Shown here in pieces: positions 1 to 15,520 of a stretch of DNA of 64,000 bases. Both the position numbers and the translations under genes were made by a program. The notes beneath the pieces are model-generated. The model was not told the origin of the DNA, made no database searches, and saw nothing but the letters and a program-made list of their open reading frames with translations. Source of the stretch: Litomosoides sigmodontis (Eukaryota; Nematoda; Chromadorea; Rhabditida; Onchocercidae); assembly GCA_963070105.1 (NCBI GenBank), contig OY718808.1, positions 2,902,238 to 2,966,237 of the forward strand, given 5' to 3'. Every line of letters starts with the position of its first letter. The first letter of the stretch is position 1.

Positions 1-3000
1 ACATCCTCTCTCAACTACAGCTGTTATTTAGCTTAATCCTTCTTCAAATACATAATAAAATGCTATGTGGATGTTATGTCATAATTGTGATGTTAATTTT
101 CTTAATTATTAATATAACAAGTAAACAAAAACCTGTGTTTGACTTTCTATCGGGAGCCTAAAATCCGAAAACCTAAAATATGTTTGACATATATTATAGC
201 TATCTCAATAAGATTTCATCATCCAATAAAGGAATCGGTCGCTAACTACAGAGCTTTTCTTTTGTAGTCAATCCCAATAATCATCACATATGAAGATAAC
301 CGATTCACAAGCTTCATTTGGTGCTAATATAACCCCACTCATGCACATGAACTTTGATCTGTCCTCTACCCCCCCCCTCTCTCTCTTCGCATCCTTCCAA
401 GATATCGCTTTTTTAACCCTTAATTTCGTCGCTGAATGGTTAATTCTTCCTTCCGTTTATTTCATTAACTCATAGATGAAGTCTAAATTACTCCGCACTA
501 TTAATTAAGTCCTTCCAACATCTAACAATCACATCACTAATTCCGATTTTTTTGACAAATTCCAGCAATCATCTCACTTCACTTCTAATTCACCTCTCCA
601 TTTACTTCCCTCTCAACCTCCCATTTAAACGCTATTAGTTTATTTCATTATTTGGCCCTGTTGTACTAAAACGAATTTTGCTTATTCCTTTGCTGGTGCT
701 ATTATCTCATACAAGGCAGTATTCTACTAATATCGCTTTGCATTCTAAACTAATTCCGATATTATCCAACAATCCAACAAGTTCTGTTAGCAGCATCGCT
801 TCTTCGATAAATCAATTATCAACAACAACAACTTCCAACAACATGGAAGTTTGTGTTAGCGAAGGTTGCTGTTGATAATTACATTGAAACTTTTAATTCG
901 CTAGCCTGGAATTCATAAATCGTAGTATTATTTTTTTGGTGACATGAACCGAGCGTCTCCTAAATTTGCAACAATTTCTCGAGTATCTGAAATTTCGATG
1001 GAGTAGCATCTACATCAAGCTTCAGCTCTGTCCTCAAAATATCAGACACATTAAATGAAAGATTAACAAACTAACGAATTTGTTATAAAAATAAAACATT
1101 TAATTGCGCATAAACCATGCAATAGCAGGAATAAAAATTATGAATCGAAATAAAGCTTAAGGTTACCATTTTTTTATTTGTCAAATGAAAATTCATATAA
1201 GAAGTGAATCAGTGCAATGAAAACTTTTTCTAAATCTCGTTGCCTATGAAGAGAGAAAAGACTTAGCCAGACAATTCTTCCCTCAAGAAAGGCAAAAAAA
1301 AAATCAGTTAAATCGCAAATCTTGCACATTTGGCCCAAACACACTGCTTCATTTTGGTGAATTTTTTTTGCAATGATCTGTCAGAACCAGTACTAAATTC
1401 ACATTTGATTTCAAAAAAACTGAAAAAAAATTGTGGAAGTAAAAAATGATGACAAGGGCACAAGGGTTCGGACCTTCAGGGAACAGCACAAATTACAATC
1501 ACAAGAGGTTACCATTGCCCTCCCTTTTACCTTTGATATTCCTATAAACAACGGGTGATCAATGATTTGTTCATTCTATTTCTGGTAATGCTCAGCAAGT
1601 AATTCATAAGAAAAAAACTTTCCTAATCCTTTTTCTTTTAAAACAAAAAAGGTAGCTACAAGCAAATTTCGTATCATGCAGAAAAAGGAATAGCATAAAT
1701 GAGACGAAGATTGTTGCATTTCGCGCTATGCCTCATAACATAACATACGTAACATCAAAACAGATAAACATAAACAAGGGGACTTTTGAAATGTTTCTTC
1801 AAAGATTTAGGCCCAACATTGAAATTAACCAAAATAAAAATGACAAACAAATACTTTTAGAGAAATTCAGCTAATTCTTCCCATCAGGAATAATGGTAAT
1901 GATGTGGCATCAATTTGGCAGCTAAAGACAAATGTTGCTTAGCGAATAAAACAAAGAACACATAAAAAAAAACAATGCAAAATAAGCAATTAAATGATTG
2001 TCCCAACCAACTAAACGACAATAACAAGAAGTAATAATAATAAATAATAAATAAATAAAAATAGACGATAATAAATAATGATAACAATGAAATGGAACAC
2101 ACACACACACACACCACATCGCCGCTTAATTTATTTGTTATTAAATATTGGAAGTTTATGTGAACCTTCTTCATTTCATGCAAGCCCATTAATGCCCAAA
2201 TTCAACTAACTAAGCTTTTGTATGATATATAAACGTAATAGAATATGATACATCTATCATCAAATCTTTCAAATTGTCATTTCTAAATGATACGTATTGA
2301 ATTGATAATGAGAATTGAAGGACAATGAAGAGAACAATGGAGTTATTATCGCTGAAGATACGGTAGAAAGGCTTAATTCGTTCACCTTTTCAAAAATCAT
2401 CCAAGCATCGAAGCAAACATCTCAATTTTGGTAAGCAATTCTCTAGCTAGCAAAATCTAAATTAGATGAAGTTAATAAAACATTCATTCTAAATAAATTT
2501 CAACTCGGAAAACCTCCTCCCCACCTCCTCCGTTCCCCCTAAAAAAAAACAAATTTCGATAGCATAGAATAAAATTTGATAATAATTTGAAAATGAAACA
2601 AACAAACCAATATAATTAACTATTCCAAAATTTCACATCAAATTCGACGAAGTAAAGCAAATACAAATCTCAACACTACAGTTACACCGTTAGCTAAAAC
2701 GGAAATTGTGCTAAGAAGATGCAGTTATCTGATAAAAGCGCATGTGTGACTGTTTCCGGTTAAATGTAACAGTTACAATAAGATGCGATTGAATAAACTA
2801 GCATAAGGTAGAAGTGAATTGAATGCTGCTATATGGCACATAGCACGTGTATCGTGAAAGTGGAAATGAATGAAAAAATGTGAATCGGTAAAATATCAAA
2901 ATGGTCTACGTGCATATTACAACATAACATCATCAACCATAATCTAATTATGTCAACAACAACAACAATAACATCATCATCATCATCATCTTCATAATCT

Positions 3001-5381
3001 AATTAGCTTACATTATGATTGAAATGCACCATATCATTGCTTTTCTTTTCTTTCCATTACTAATACTTCCGAGAGAACTATATGAATTAAACATTTTAAC
3101 ATTTTGCAAAAAGAAGGTAAAGACGAAATGAGCGCTTGTGAAAAGCCTTGTGAAAAGGCTGCTATGTACAGCATGTGTCTAAATTTGGAATATTTAACTT
3201 TCCATTATGGAAAATTATCATCTGAATATATATCTATCTCTAAATGACAGTTTAATTGTCTATTTCAATTATTCATCAATTTATGACTGATGAAAATCAC
3301 TGACGAGTGAGTGATTTTTTGCATCGTTAACTTATCCAACTGTGTACTTCTAGTGGTGACCTTTACGCATTCATAGGCTGCTCCTGCTCCCCATATTTCC
3401 ACTCCTTTCACCATTTTCAAAATGCTTAACACAGTCAATTGCAGTTCGATGAACAAAATCGACACTTTTAATTCACCCGATAATCACAAATAATTCACAG
3501 CGAAAAATGTTACTACAAACAACAATTGCCAATAACACTCAATGAAAAGCATCAAGATTTTCCTTGCTGTTGTCTTAAGATTATTTTAACTTTTCGGAAA
3601 TACTCGTCTAAAAGACAAATTTCTAAATCGTAAAACTTTTCGCGCTTTCATAAATTCTTAAAAGCGGAAAACTTTAATCGTCATCCTCCTCCTCTCATCC
3701 TTCCCCACCTTCCGCAATGCGTAAAACAAACACGCTACTTATCATTCGACAACAACGATGTATTATGATTTTGTAATATCATACCTAAAGGTGGAACACC
3801 AGGTGTTAAAATGTCAAAGATGATTCTGATTTTTTTTAAAAATGGAATATTTGAATCAGTTGGACAGGTGGCTTCTCACATCATAAAATTTGTTTAAATG
3901 AGATGAGAAAAAAATGAACAATACGCTTTTTTTTTGTTTTCAACTTTAATAAAGAAGAAAGTTCACTTCAACATTTGCAATTCAATGAAGGCACACATAC
4001 ACACGTGAAAAAATCATGACAGAAACGTCCAAATTTAATAAACTTAAAAGGTCTCCTTTTGATTATGATAATGATTATGGAAATGTTAAATAATTCGACC
4101 GGCTACAGAGATTTGAAAAGCGAGGAAGAGAATAGAGACAAGGACGAGGTGCATTTCCGATTAGCATTTCCGATATTTGCGGAGCAAACAGAAATTGAAA
4201 TCTTTACTCTTAAATTACTCAAAATTACAATTTATTACACTTCCCACTAGATATTCTTCCCACTTTTCCTTAAAATATGTTTGAAATCCGACCTGTAACA
4301 GAAAAAAAGCTCTCTCTAGTGCAATACACAGATTTAATTCAGTATTTTAGTTGAAATAGTCTTAATTTCAATTTGAATATCTTCTCATCAATTATATGAG
4401 TGCTTAATCATTGTAAGATGCGTGGAGTGAATGCGTGAAATGTAAATAATGCTGATTGCATGAATGAAATGGGCGGAAGCAATCACAATGCCTGCTCCTA
4501 CACTTATTCCATCTTATAAAGAAATCTGAAATTTCAATGAATTCAACATTCTTCAACAAAAATGCCTATAATGAGGGACATGAACGCGGCAGTTACTTCA
4601 TTGGAGCAGAAACGAAAATAAAATTGAAATTCAGACGCTCGCAAATGCAGAAGGCATGATGAAGTAATGAATTAATTAACGAAAAATTAAAACATTGTTA
4701 TATTTGACGACAATAAATTTCATGTTTTGAAAAATTAATAGAGTTCGAATAATCAATGTAATTACATCCTCCTTCTCTCTCTCTCTTTTTCATTTTATTT
4801 TTCCTTTGGAAATAATTGAAATAACGGAAATATTTAATATCCCAATTTCATTTCCACTTTTTTTGGCAAAAACTCCTCAAATATTCCTTATATTATTATT
4901 TAAATTGAAATATTAAAAATGCTAAAGTAACCATACATTATAGTAAGGAATGAGGAATGACGGCAAAAAGAAAAAAAGAAATTACAAATGTCATATTTGC
5001 AAAAGTTAAAATTTAAAAAGCTGAACAAAACTATTTTGTCAAATTTAAAATAGAAATTTAATTAAACAACGAAAAATAAATTGCTACTGTTAATACTAAC
5101 ATTTAACAATAAACCAAGTAAATGGAACGAACGAAACATATCAAATTCCTACAATTTCATAAATATTCCTTCTAACGTTCCTCTTTGCCTTTCAACAATT
5201 CCGGAAAACTTATTCGATTCCGATTTGTCCAAACATTGAAGAACAACAATGCAATGATACAAAATCGGAACTACGAAATCAATCGATACACACGTTAAAT
5301 GGGATACTGAAGGTGGAAATCAAAGCGTATGGCAGGGGGTGTGTATGTGTGTGTCCGACATACAGATCCTTCCACACTGAA

Positions 5382-5495
5382 CACACACACACACACACAC
5401 ATACATGCACACACACGGATACACACATACATACACACACACGCACACACACGTATACACGTATACACACGAACACATACACACGCAGACATACA
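5382..5495. repeat. Imperfect (CA)n microsatellite
   Basis: CA dinucleotides interrupted by TA and CG steps. Open frames on both strands here are only the translated repeat. A (GA)n tract at 5616-5634 and CT tracts at 5939-5985 lie nearby. Confidence 0.9.
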
Positions 5496-6150
5496 CATTT
5501 TAACTTTAATAAACCTTTTGGTGGATTTAAACGAAATGTGTCTATCAGTGTGGTTGAGGAACAACATTGCGGATAGGCAATACACACATGTTGATATACA
5601 TATGTGTACACAAAGAGAGAGAGAGAGAGAGAGACATAGCACAGATAGATAGCGGTAGACGTAGACACAGACACATCCACATCGGTTGACAGGGAGAGAA
5701 GGAAATTGATGATGTATGAGGTGGTGTGGGGCGGTGGTGGAAAAGGTTGGATACCTCTCCCCCCTCCCCTTCCCTTGCCTGACACAAGTAGTTTGAGTTT
5801 GCCGCTGCTGCGCTCAACTTCTATTCTCGAGGTCCGTCCATGTCAGGTTGTCGCCCTGTACCACCACCGCCACCGCCACCGCACATCACATTTCTTTCAC
5901 TTTGACAGAGACATGTTTTTCCATACATTGACTACGAACTCTCTCTTTCTCTCTCCCTCTCTCTCACTCTCTCCCTCTCTCTTTCATATAAATAACTTTC
6001 GGCTGTACGAAAGCTTTCAGTCGTAAGTAATGTCAACATTTAGTTTGGTGACAACAGACTCCTCTTCAATGCTTCGCTCTCCTTCACTTCATAGCATAAA
6101 TTGATGAGTGTATGAGTGAGAGAGAGAGGGGGAGAGGAAGAGAAATAGTA

Positions 6151-6195
6151 GTATTAGTGGTATTATTATTATTATTATTAGTAGTAGTAGTAGGT
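6151..6195. repeat. (ATT)n/(AGT)n trinucleotide repeat
   Basis: About ten TTA/ATT units pass directly into TAG/AGT units. A GGA tract follows at 6403-6428. No coding context is visible on either strand. Confidence 0.8.
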
Positions 6196-9100
6196 GGTAG
6201 ATATGCATGAGGAGTTTTTAAAACATCAATTTTTAAATTAATTCAGAAGTACACAATGAAAATGAAGAGAGTGAAAGACAAAGAGAGAAAGAAGTGTATA
6301 TAAAGGTAGATTGAAAGAGATGAAGAGGGAATGAAAGTGTTGCTGAAGGACGACGACAACGACGGCGACATTTTCTCTCCCTACTGAAGAATTAATGTGA
6401 CATTGGAGGAGGAGGAGGAGGAGGAGCAGGAGGGATTTAAAAATTTTCATTTCCTCACAGTGTCATCTTTCATATAAAAATTAACATATTAACTTTTTAC
6501 TGTATAAATTAACTTGTTCTACGAATAAATTGTGAATGATTCATTTTTGATAGTTTAATTAGCGCGGTCACATCAAAAAAGAAACAATAGGAGTTAGATT
6601 TGATGATTGATCCATTCACTATATGTGATCGGTCGATCGATCGATCATAATGGTAAGCAATAGAAAGCATACAATAACAAATTAACTGTAAGATTGTTTA
6701 ATTTTACAATTGAATCTATTCGTATGGTATACAGTCACGTTATGTTACTTTACACATGTGATGATTCGAAAATACTTATTATTGCTAAAGCTTTTACTTA
6801 GCGATAACTTAACTTGCAGGAATAGGTATATGTGAAAAAGAACTTGTTAATAAGTTGATGATAAGTATCATTGATTGATTGATTGATTATAAATAATACT
6901 GTTGAGGATCATTTTCTGACTGAATATTATTGTTCAAAATGCATCGTCTAGGAACCGGTTCGGTCTAATTGCTGCCTTCCGGAATGCTCTGGTTGAATGG
7001 ATATGAATCAGCAATTTCATCATAATTTCATTTGGAATTAGCGAAAGAGGGAAAAGGAGAGAGAGAGGGGATGAATGCGAGAAACTAATTGCGAATGGAA
7101 ATTCATTTCGATTGGACGTGTAGAGGAAAAGGCAAAATTTATTTGCGTAAAATTTAAAAAAAAAAGCAAAGAAAGAACGAAGGAAAAAAAACTTCTGCTA
7201 CACGTGAAAAACAAAATGATCAGATAATGATGATTACTTTAATACATCTCGTACGTAAAGAGTGGAAAATGTAATACACGTAAAAATAAGCGCTAGGAAA
7301 CGTATCATCTATGCATTAATGAATTAGAACAGCTGCAAATCAATGAATTCTAAAAAAAAAAAGAAAAAGTAAGTTAAAAGGAATTTGAAAAATAAAAGAA
7401 ATAATTGAATGAGTGATTTCATCAATCAATGAGAAGTGTAATGTGTATCCGAGAATTCACAAATTCGGAACTGATAAAATTCACAATAAATTGACAAATT
7501 CGGAACTAATAAAATTCATAATGTATTATTTAATAATATGAGCCATATGGATATATGCATGTGTAGCTATCACTAAGGAAATACTTCTTGCTGATAAATT
7601 TGAAATGACGAATTTGAAATGCTGATAAATTTGAAATGGCAAATTTGGCTTGAACGGTAATTATTTAAATATTTCCATTGATTACAAGAAATTGCACAAA
7701 TGTGATCACCTCATTTATTAAAATGAGAAGTAACTAATTTATAATTGAGAAGTTTATAATTGAAAAATTGCTCACTACTAAATTATCACGAAATTGTTAA
7801 TTTTTGCAAAATTTCACATGTTTCAAGAAATGAAAAATGTACACTTAAATATTCTCCCAACAAGGGCAATATTTGAGAGTCAGCTAAATGAAATAAGTGA
7901 AAAAAGAAAAAATTAGGGGCCTAGTAAAATGAAATGTAATATTTAAATATGCTAGCTAACTCATTCAGTTATATCAAATTAAGAAATGTGAGAACACAGG
8001 AGAGGGAAAAGTGTAAGAAGAGAGAGGTAGAGGGAGAGAGGGAGGGTGGTACGATTTCGTAATACATTGCACTTGCAATGAAAAAAAAAAAGCATTGACC
8101 ATTTTTAAAATGTATGTTTATTATCACATTTTTGAGTAATTTAAGTGGAACTCCCTGAGCTAACCTAATCTGTCCTAATCCACTCAAACCACAGAATTTA
8201 TTAAGTTAATTTTATGAATTAACCTAAAAAGAAGTTGATATTTTCAACTCTCCTTATTCTTTCTCTGTTCACTATTACGTTAAATAGATAGGTAATCGAA
8301 AAAATACGTCAATGAATTGAATTTTTTTTTTAAAGAAAAAGAAGGAAAACGAATGACGCAAATTCTTTTTCTTGTTTTTTGATTTCTCATTAAAAATAAA
8401 TTATTTAAACAAAATTATTTCCTACTTTTCCCCCCCAAAAGAAAAAACTAATTCAATATTTAAATATTCTTCTATTTCCAAACACCATAATTTAAAAGCA
8501 TTTAAACAAAATTGCTACTATCATTATCATGTCATCACTCAGCAAACACACCACTGATAACGATAACAATGGCGATTCATTTTGTTTACTTATTAAGTAA
8601 TTCATTAATCAATTATTTCGGAAGCAACGAAAAAAAGGAGAGAGAGGGAGGGGGGGGGGGGGTTGATAGCATATGATATTTGCTAACCGAACAATGGTCT
8701 CATTTATTACAGTACAGGAAGTTTAGCAATACTAAAAATCTTGCAAATAATTTATGAAAGCAAAAAATAGCTAGCAATCTTTTCCTTCATTTGCAGCTAA
8801 AAACATTCAACCATCGATTTTTCCATCTCCTGTTCTTACTTTATATTTGAAAAGTGTTTGAATGAAGCAAAAACTGAAAGACAGAATTGAGCGAAGAAAA
8901 TTATCAAACAAAAGATTTAAGTGGAGAATTGAGAGCTTATGAAATTTGAAATATTATTCCAATCAAATATCACCGCCGCTATTACTGCTACTATTGATCA
9001 GTTTCGGATGAATGTATGGGTAAAAATGAAAAGTTTATTTCAGTTAAATCAACTACTTTCTTAGGTTAATTTTACTAAAATTAAAAACCTTAGTTCAACT

Positions 9101-11707
9101 ATTATTAATTTCTTATCATAAATATCGGAAATCTTGTAAATTTGACATTACAAAAAAAATAATAGTCGAAACAAATTTATACAATAAATTTCTTATCATA
9201 CGTAAATTAATGTAATCGGAATGACGATGCTTCTCCATGGGGAAATTATTGGATGCAAATGAAGAAAAAAAATGACCGGAAATTTCACTTGACCGTATTG
9301 CCATTTCAGTTTGAATGGAAAAAAAGAAATGAAGTGAATAAATAATGAAAGGTACAGAAATGATTTGTTCGTTTTCTGCTTTTGTTTTCACATTAAAAGC
9401 ATACCTATGAATTAATGTACCTAAAGTGTTGGTCATTTTTTAATTACGTGCAAACCTGAGTTGAATTGAATTTGGTCAAAAAAAACCAACTGAAAATTGA
9501 AATAGTATGAATTGTTGATTCGATAGAAAATTTTCATTTTCATTAATAAAAAAAAATTTTTAGAGAGAAGAATTGAATATTTGTGAATACTGTTCTATTT
9601 CACAATATGTGATCGCTAACAATGCGCAATGCTAAGATAAATTTAATTTTTTTTTGCTAAAACAATTTAATTTAGTCAATGTATAATGCCAATTTTTGCT
9701 ATTTTCAATGAACGGAAAAAAAGAGAAAGGAAGAGAAAAAAAAGGAAAAGGAAAGGAACTTAAATTACAATTTATTTCATATCTCACACACTTCAACGAA
9801 CTAATTTCATAATTATTTTTAAAAATAATTTACACAATTCCATTTCCATAACACTTCAACGAGTGTGTAATTTAAATATGAAAAATAATTTAAAAAAAAA
9901 TGAAAGTTCAAAGTTCAAACAACTCTTTGTTTGGCTAATAATACTTGAATAGAATTATTTTTCCTTAACAAATGCAAAATATGCAAATAGACAAGAATGA
10001 CTTTAATACAAAATAACTTTATAACTATCTTAGTAAAATTGCCAAAAAAACACAATTTCAAAAAGTATCTATAAAGGCATTAAAGTGATAAGTTTTAAAA
10101 TGCATTTATGTCACTGTAATTTCAATTTTTCTTTCTACAGTGAATAATCGTTGTCACCCTTTTCCCTCCTTTAAAATCTCCTCCAAATAAAAGAGAACTT
10201 AACTTCAAAATTTTAATTTAACTTTTTTAATTTCGATAACTTTGTTTGACCATTTTTTGTTATTTTCACTATTTTTTTGCTACGGAGAAAAAAATTACAC
10301 CTATGTAGTAAAAATTACACATGTGTAGCAAAACAATATCGATCGTTCAATTTGCTCAATCAAACGATCAAAAATTAATCACAAACATGCATTGATTTAA
10401 TCATGAATAATTAGTTGAAATGAAACTGATTACTTGAAAAGTCTCTGCAAGTTGAGCAAAAAAAAAGCTAACCGATTGATTTTACATCAGAAACAAAACA
10501 TGAACAAAAATTTAAAAAAAAAAAAGGAAAGAAAAGGCATGGAAAAAAATAAATAGCGAAAACAACGAAAAATGCTTTTTTTTGGAGCGTTTGGCATAAA
10601 ACGAAGAAGCCAATAGGGAAATTTAAAAAAAAAAAAAAAAAGAAGTTAAAGGAGAAAAATTTTGGTTAGAGAAAAAAAGAAGAGAGTGGAAAGAAAGGAG
10701 AAGGAATAATTGAAAGAGAAATGGAAATAGATGAAAGAAATGTTTCCAGTGAGAGAATGAGGAAGACGAAAAAGGAAGAAAGGGGGAAAAAAAGTTTTTT
10801 TTTTTCTGATTCGTAATTTCGATGATGCCTTCGTGCTAAAATAACAATAATATATTGTGAAATGGATGAATTTGGTAGGTTAGATGACAGGAATGAACGA
10901 ACAACTGACTTAACTTACTTTTATACTCCTAAACATCACAGCAAAGCACCTCATCGATTTAATTCATCTAAGCTTTAAGCTGATAAGCCTAAGCACAAAC
11001 GGATTAAATGCTCATTTGCTAGTAAATTTCACAATTCGTTTATTGAATTTTATGAAATTTTCCTCTTTTACATTTTTCTTTATAAGTTTCCCCAAATTTA
11101 AACAGAAGGAATTCTTATTAATTAGTCAATCGATTACTAATTATTAATTGAGCAATATTTACGTAATTTAACGTAAAATTTTCCACAAATTTACAACACA
11201 AATATCAGATGATTGTGTGCTATCAAATAACTTCTCATTTACAACTTCGATCGGTTCTTTTTTTCTTTCACATCACAATTTTTTCATTCATTCATTCTAT
11301 TTCACACTTCTCTCCTCCTCTCCTCCCCTCTATGCAACACTTTGGGGGCACTTTCATGACGACAAAACAAATATTTCAGGAGAAAAAACGAAGATTTAAA
11401 AAGCATAAAAAAATCAGTTGATTAAACGTCAAAAATTCTAAAATTCAAAAATTCTTGAAAGAACAGAAACATGAATGTTGAAAAAATTTTTGAATTTTAT
11501 ATACTTCAAAATATCTGGCAATTTTAAAATTAAAAATTGAAAAAAAAACGAAATTCAAAATTCTACTAATCACAATCTTTTGATTACAATTTGAAGAAGA
11601 ATTGTAAAAATTAAATTAAACTAAATCGATTGAAAATTAAACATCAAAATCCTAGCCAATAATGCGAAATTTTCAATTCGTTCAATATGCAAGTAAACGA
11701 ATTGAAC

Positions 11708-11805
11708 AAGGCTACTACAGTGATATTGAACCGTAAGCTACTACAGTAATATCGAACGGTAAGGCTACTACAGTGATATTGGATCATAAGATTACAGCGA
11801 TATCG
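11708..11805. repeat. Four-copy 26-27 bp minisatellite
   Basis: Four head-to-tail copies of a unit like AAGGCTACTACAGTGATATT plus a short tail, starting at about 11708, 11735, 11761 and 11788; the last is truncated and diverged. Each unit carries CTACAG and a GATAT/ATATC core. It is more GC-rich than its surroundings and not a simple microsatellite. Confidence 0.8.
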
Positions 11806-14800
11806 CAGTCCTACACAATTCCGGAATAGCAAATTATTCGCCAGGACGTAAGCCGGTAATCACTAATAGTTAGTTCAATTGAAACACTGATGATCAATAG
11901 TTTTCAAGACAAACTCATTCAAATGTTTGAAAATGTTTGAAAATCAAATTCAAATTATAGCAAAAAAAAAACAAATTAGCAAAAAATTCTCTCTTCTATC
12001 TTCCACTAAAAAAGAGCTGTAAATTTCATAAAAGTAATCCATCCTAACAATCAAATTACCTGTGCTATATTTTATGAAATTATAATTGTGACTGCACAAC
12101 TGAACTGTACGCAATTGCATCGATGACGTCATCCCGTCTCATTTCTCATGGTTGACAATTTTTGAAAACAAAAAAAAAAACAAAAGACAGAAAATTGTAG
12201 GACAGGACAACCATTTATTACATGCATCAGTTATCATCGTTCTATAAAATTACTTGTCATTCATTTCTTTTTCCATTTTTACTTAAAAAAACTTCATTTA
12301 AGGTAAAATTTTAATTTATTTCATTTTTAAATTTTAGAAATGATTTATTTATGGCATAAAGCCATCTAATCTTCTTTTTTTTTCATTCCAACTATATTGA
12401 TCCATTCAGCAATCTTGTTGAACTTACTTGAAATAAACATCAAAGTAAGAACAAATAATCACTTGAATGAGCAAAGAAAAATGATTGATAGTTAGTGGAA
12501 AAGTGGAAAAGGTCAAATGATTGATAGTTGTGAAATTGATAGTTAGTGGAAAAGTGGAAAAGGTCAGCGAGTGAAAAAGAATGAACAAAACAAATGGAAA
12601 CATACTAATAATGATAAGAGTACAGTTAGTGATAAGGTAATTCTAGGATAGATAAGAGATGGTGGAAAAATTATCAATAAAATCATTTGCATATCATTTC
12701 TTTCCACGCAAAAAAAACCAGTAATAATTTGATTTAAAAAAAAAAGAAATGTAAAATATCGTTGCGAAAAATATCTGACAACAAGAATTCCAATTAATCT
12801 TCAAGAATTTTGTTATTCGGAAAAAAAAGGCTCGAAAAAGAAATCTGAAAAGAGAGGAAAGAATTGCTCAACTTCTGGTTTCTTTTTTTTTTGTTAAAAT
12901 ATTTATTGAAAGTGCAGATTTGTCAATAATTTTCCAAACAAATAAGAAAAAAGAAAAGAAAAGGAAAAAGAAAAAGGTTGTTGAAGTGCCTAAATACATT
13001 TATTTTTTTTTTGTAAAAAAAATTGATAAATTAAAAAAAAAGTGTCATCTAAATATCGTAGCTTCAAAACTGCAAAATTGATTACTCCAAAAAAAAGTAA
13101 AAAAAAAGTCATAAGTACTACTACTCTGCCCTTTCCACCTGTGACATATTTTTAAATTTTTTTTAGAAATTTACAAAACTTTTTAAACAATGGAAAAATT
13201 TATTGCATAAAACATCTATGGATGTTAACATTTGATTTATTTTTCGTTTTTTCAGCACAAATTAAAGATTTTAATTTTTTTTACTGCAAGCAAATTTTGG
13301 ATTTTCCGGGAAATTAAATGAATAATAAAACAGGACGGGATGGATAGTAAACTGATAATAAACAAATTTCAAGCAAATAATGGCAAATTATCATGCAATT
13401 GGTGCGTGCGTGTGCAGAAGTACAAACTGAAAATCTTAACAACGACAAATTAAACATTTACAATTTAAAGCTTTCAAATTGAACATTGAAATAGAATAAA
13501 GAAATGAAAAAAAAAACGCAAAAGAGAACCACCAATAGATGGATGAAATTTTCAACATAATATTCTTTCACAAAATTGTGATGAATCAATGTTTGCCCTT
13601 TAAAATTATTACGACATCTTTCATAAACAAAAAAAAGAGGGCGAGAGAGAGAGAGAGAGAAAAATTTTCTTCCACTCTCAGTTATTTAACTTCTTCTATC
13701 ATTTGTTTTGTCGCATGGAATTGAAATTGTCAATGAACATTTTCAGTCACGAATTCCTACGAACACTTATTTTACATTCATTCCATCCATTCACATTTCA
13801 TTCACGGATTGCAAAAGCTACGTGACATTTAAGATTTTCCTCTTAAATTTAATTTCATTTGATACGACAGAACAATTAAACGTACATTATGATAATAAAT
13901 CAACGTTCTGCCACGTAACATATCATCTATCATCATATTAGATCTTTATTGAAAGAGCTATGACAATTTATGATTTTCCTCTTCCACTTCATTCGTTCGC
14001 ACTGATCAATTAAACAAACGTAGGGCAATAATTTAAATTTCTACTACCAAACATTTCACTTATAGCATTCAATATTTCACTTCATTATGAAATTATTTCG
14101 ATCATTTCTCTATGATCTTTTCTGCGTGAAATTTTTTCAACGATATAACGCTACTACATTTATTATAACCGTAATTTTCGTAGTAAGGAAGTATGAAGTC
14201 CATTTTTTCCTTCTGTATTTTTAAATGAAATGTCTGTAGTTCGTTAAAAAATGCTTAGAAACGAAAGAGCTGATGAATTCATAAAACTAATTCACACAGT
14301 TCTTGCCCTTTTTTTTTAAATGAATAAAAACTAATTCATATTATCACAGTAGTCTATCAATTTGAAATTAATCTTACCATCATTCTTCTAACATTTTTTA
14401 GATTTTTTGATGAAAAGATAGTAAGCCATTGGAAAAATGTTGAAAAATGTTTTATCTTCATTTATTCCTCATATCATTTCAAAAATATGTTGAGCATTTC
14501 AAATTCAAGAAATTCACTTTACGCACTCATTCATTGTGCAAGTAGCGAAATGAATGATATCAACAATATTAGTGACATAAACCGTTTCACAAATTTAACT
14601 ATTTCCTTCTCACTCAAATTTTCATCTTTTCTTTTTTTTTCTTTATTTTGTACGAGAAGAAGAGAAAAAGAAAACAGGAAAAATTTAGGGCAAACTAAAC
14701 GGAAATCTTTTTCTAACATTCATTCTCTCTCAACTGTTTCATGCTTTTTTGCTTTGTTTTTTTCGTTTTGAAATTGTTATTTAAATACTTGAAGTAATTA

Positions 14801-15395
14801 TAGACTCGTTGTTGCACCATCGATAGGACTCATTGTTTTTCTATTATTATCATTGTTTCTGTTACAACTGTAAATTTTATTTCCTCACTGATGATAATAA
14901 TAAAGCGAAAAAGTACATACTATTTTAGGGTTAGGCTCATTTAAACTAATTTGAATTTAGCAAGCTGTTGTTAGCCAAATAGCCAATGGAAAATTATGCT
15001 TTTGGGAGCAAATGAAAATAAGTAAATGAGAAGAGTTAGAAAATTTATTGTGGCTGATAGAGAGGGGAAGACATTGAAATAATGAAAATACTGATCGCAG
15101 CTATGAATCTAATATTTATGAAGAAAGATCAAAAGAAGGAAACAACGAAATTTTGAGAATGGAAAATGTTTCTTTCACACTTATTCATCAAATGACCTTC
15201 GCATTTCGGAAATTATTGTTTGATAAACGAGATAAGAGAGAGAAAGAGGGAGAAAGGGAGAGAGAGAGAGGGAAAGGGAAGGGATAAATTTTAGCAAGTG
15301 AAAAATAATTTTTTTTCATCATTTCCATTTTCTCAAGACCAATATCCGGATGAATGCGAAATTTATATTATATAATATAGAAAAATTTTAACAAT

Positions 15396-15520
<125 letters not shown>

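Noticed and set aside
960..1040. Minus-strand block reading TELKLDVDATPSKFQILEKL to a stop, like a last exon
   Set aside because: Only about 26 codons, with a weak acceptor (TTTTGAG) and no partner exon found; too little to call.
3345..3465. Minus-strand ATG frame (MVKGVEIWGAGAAYECVK) ending at a GTCACC donor-like site
   Set aside because: No convincing acceptor or connecting exon, and no family recognised.
5279..5817. Several overlapping ORFs of 87-168 codons on both strands
   Set aside because: They are translations of CA/TG and CT/GA repeats (Thr-His, Cys-Val and Ser-Leu runs) and have no splice or family support.
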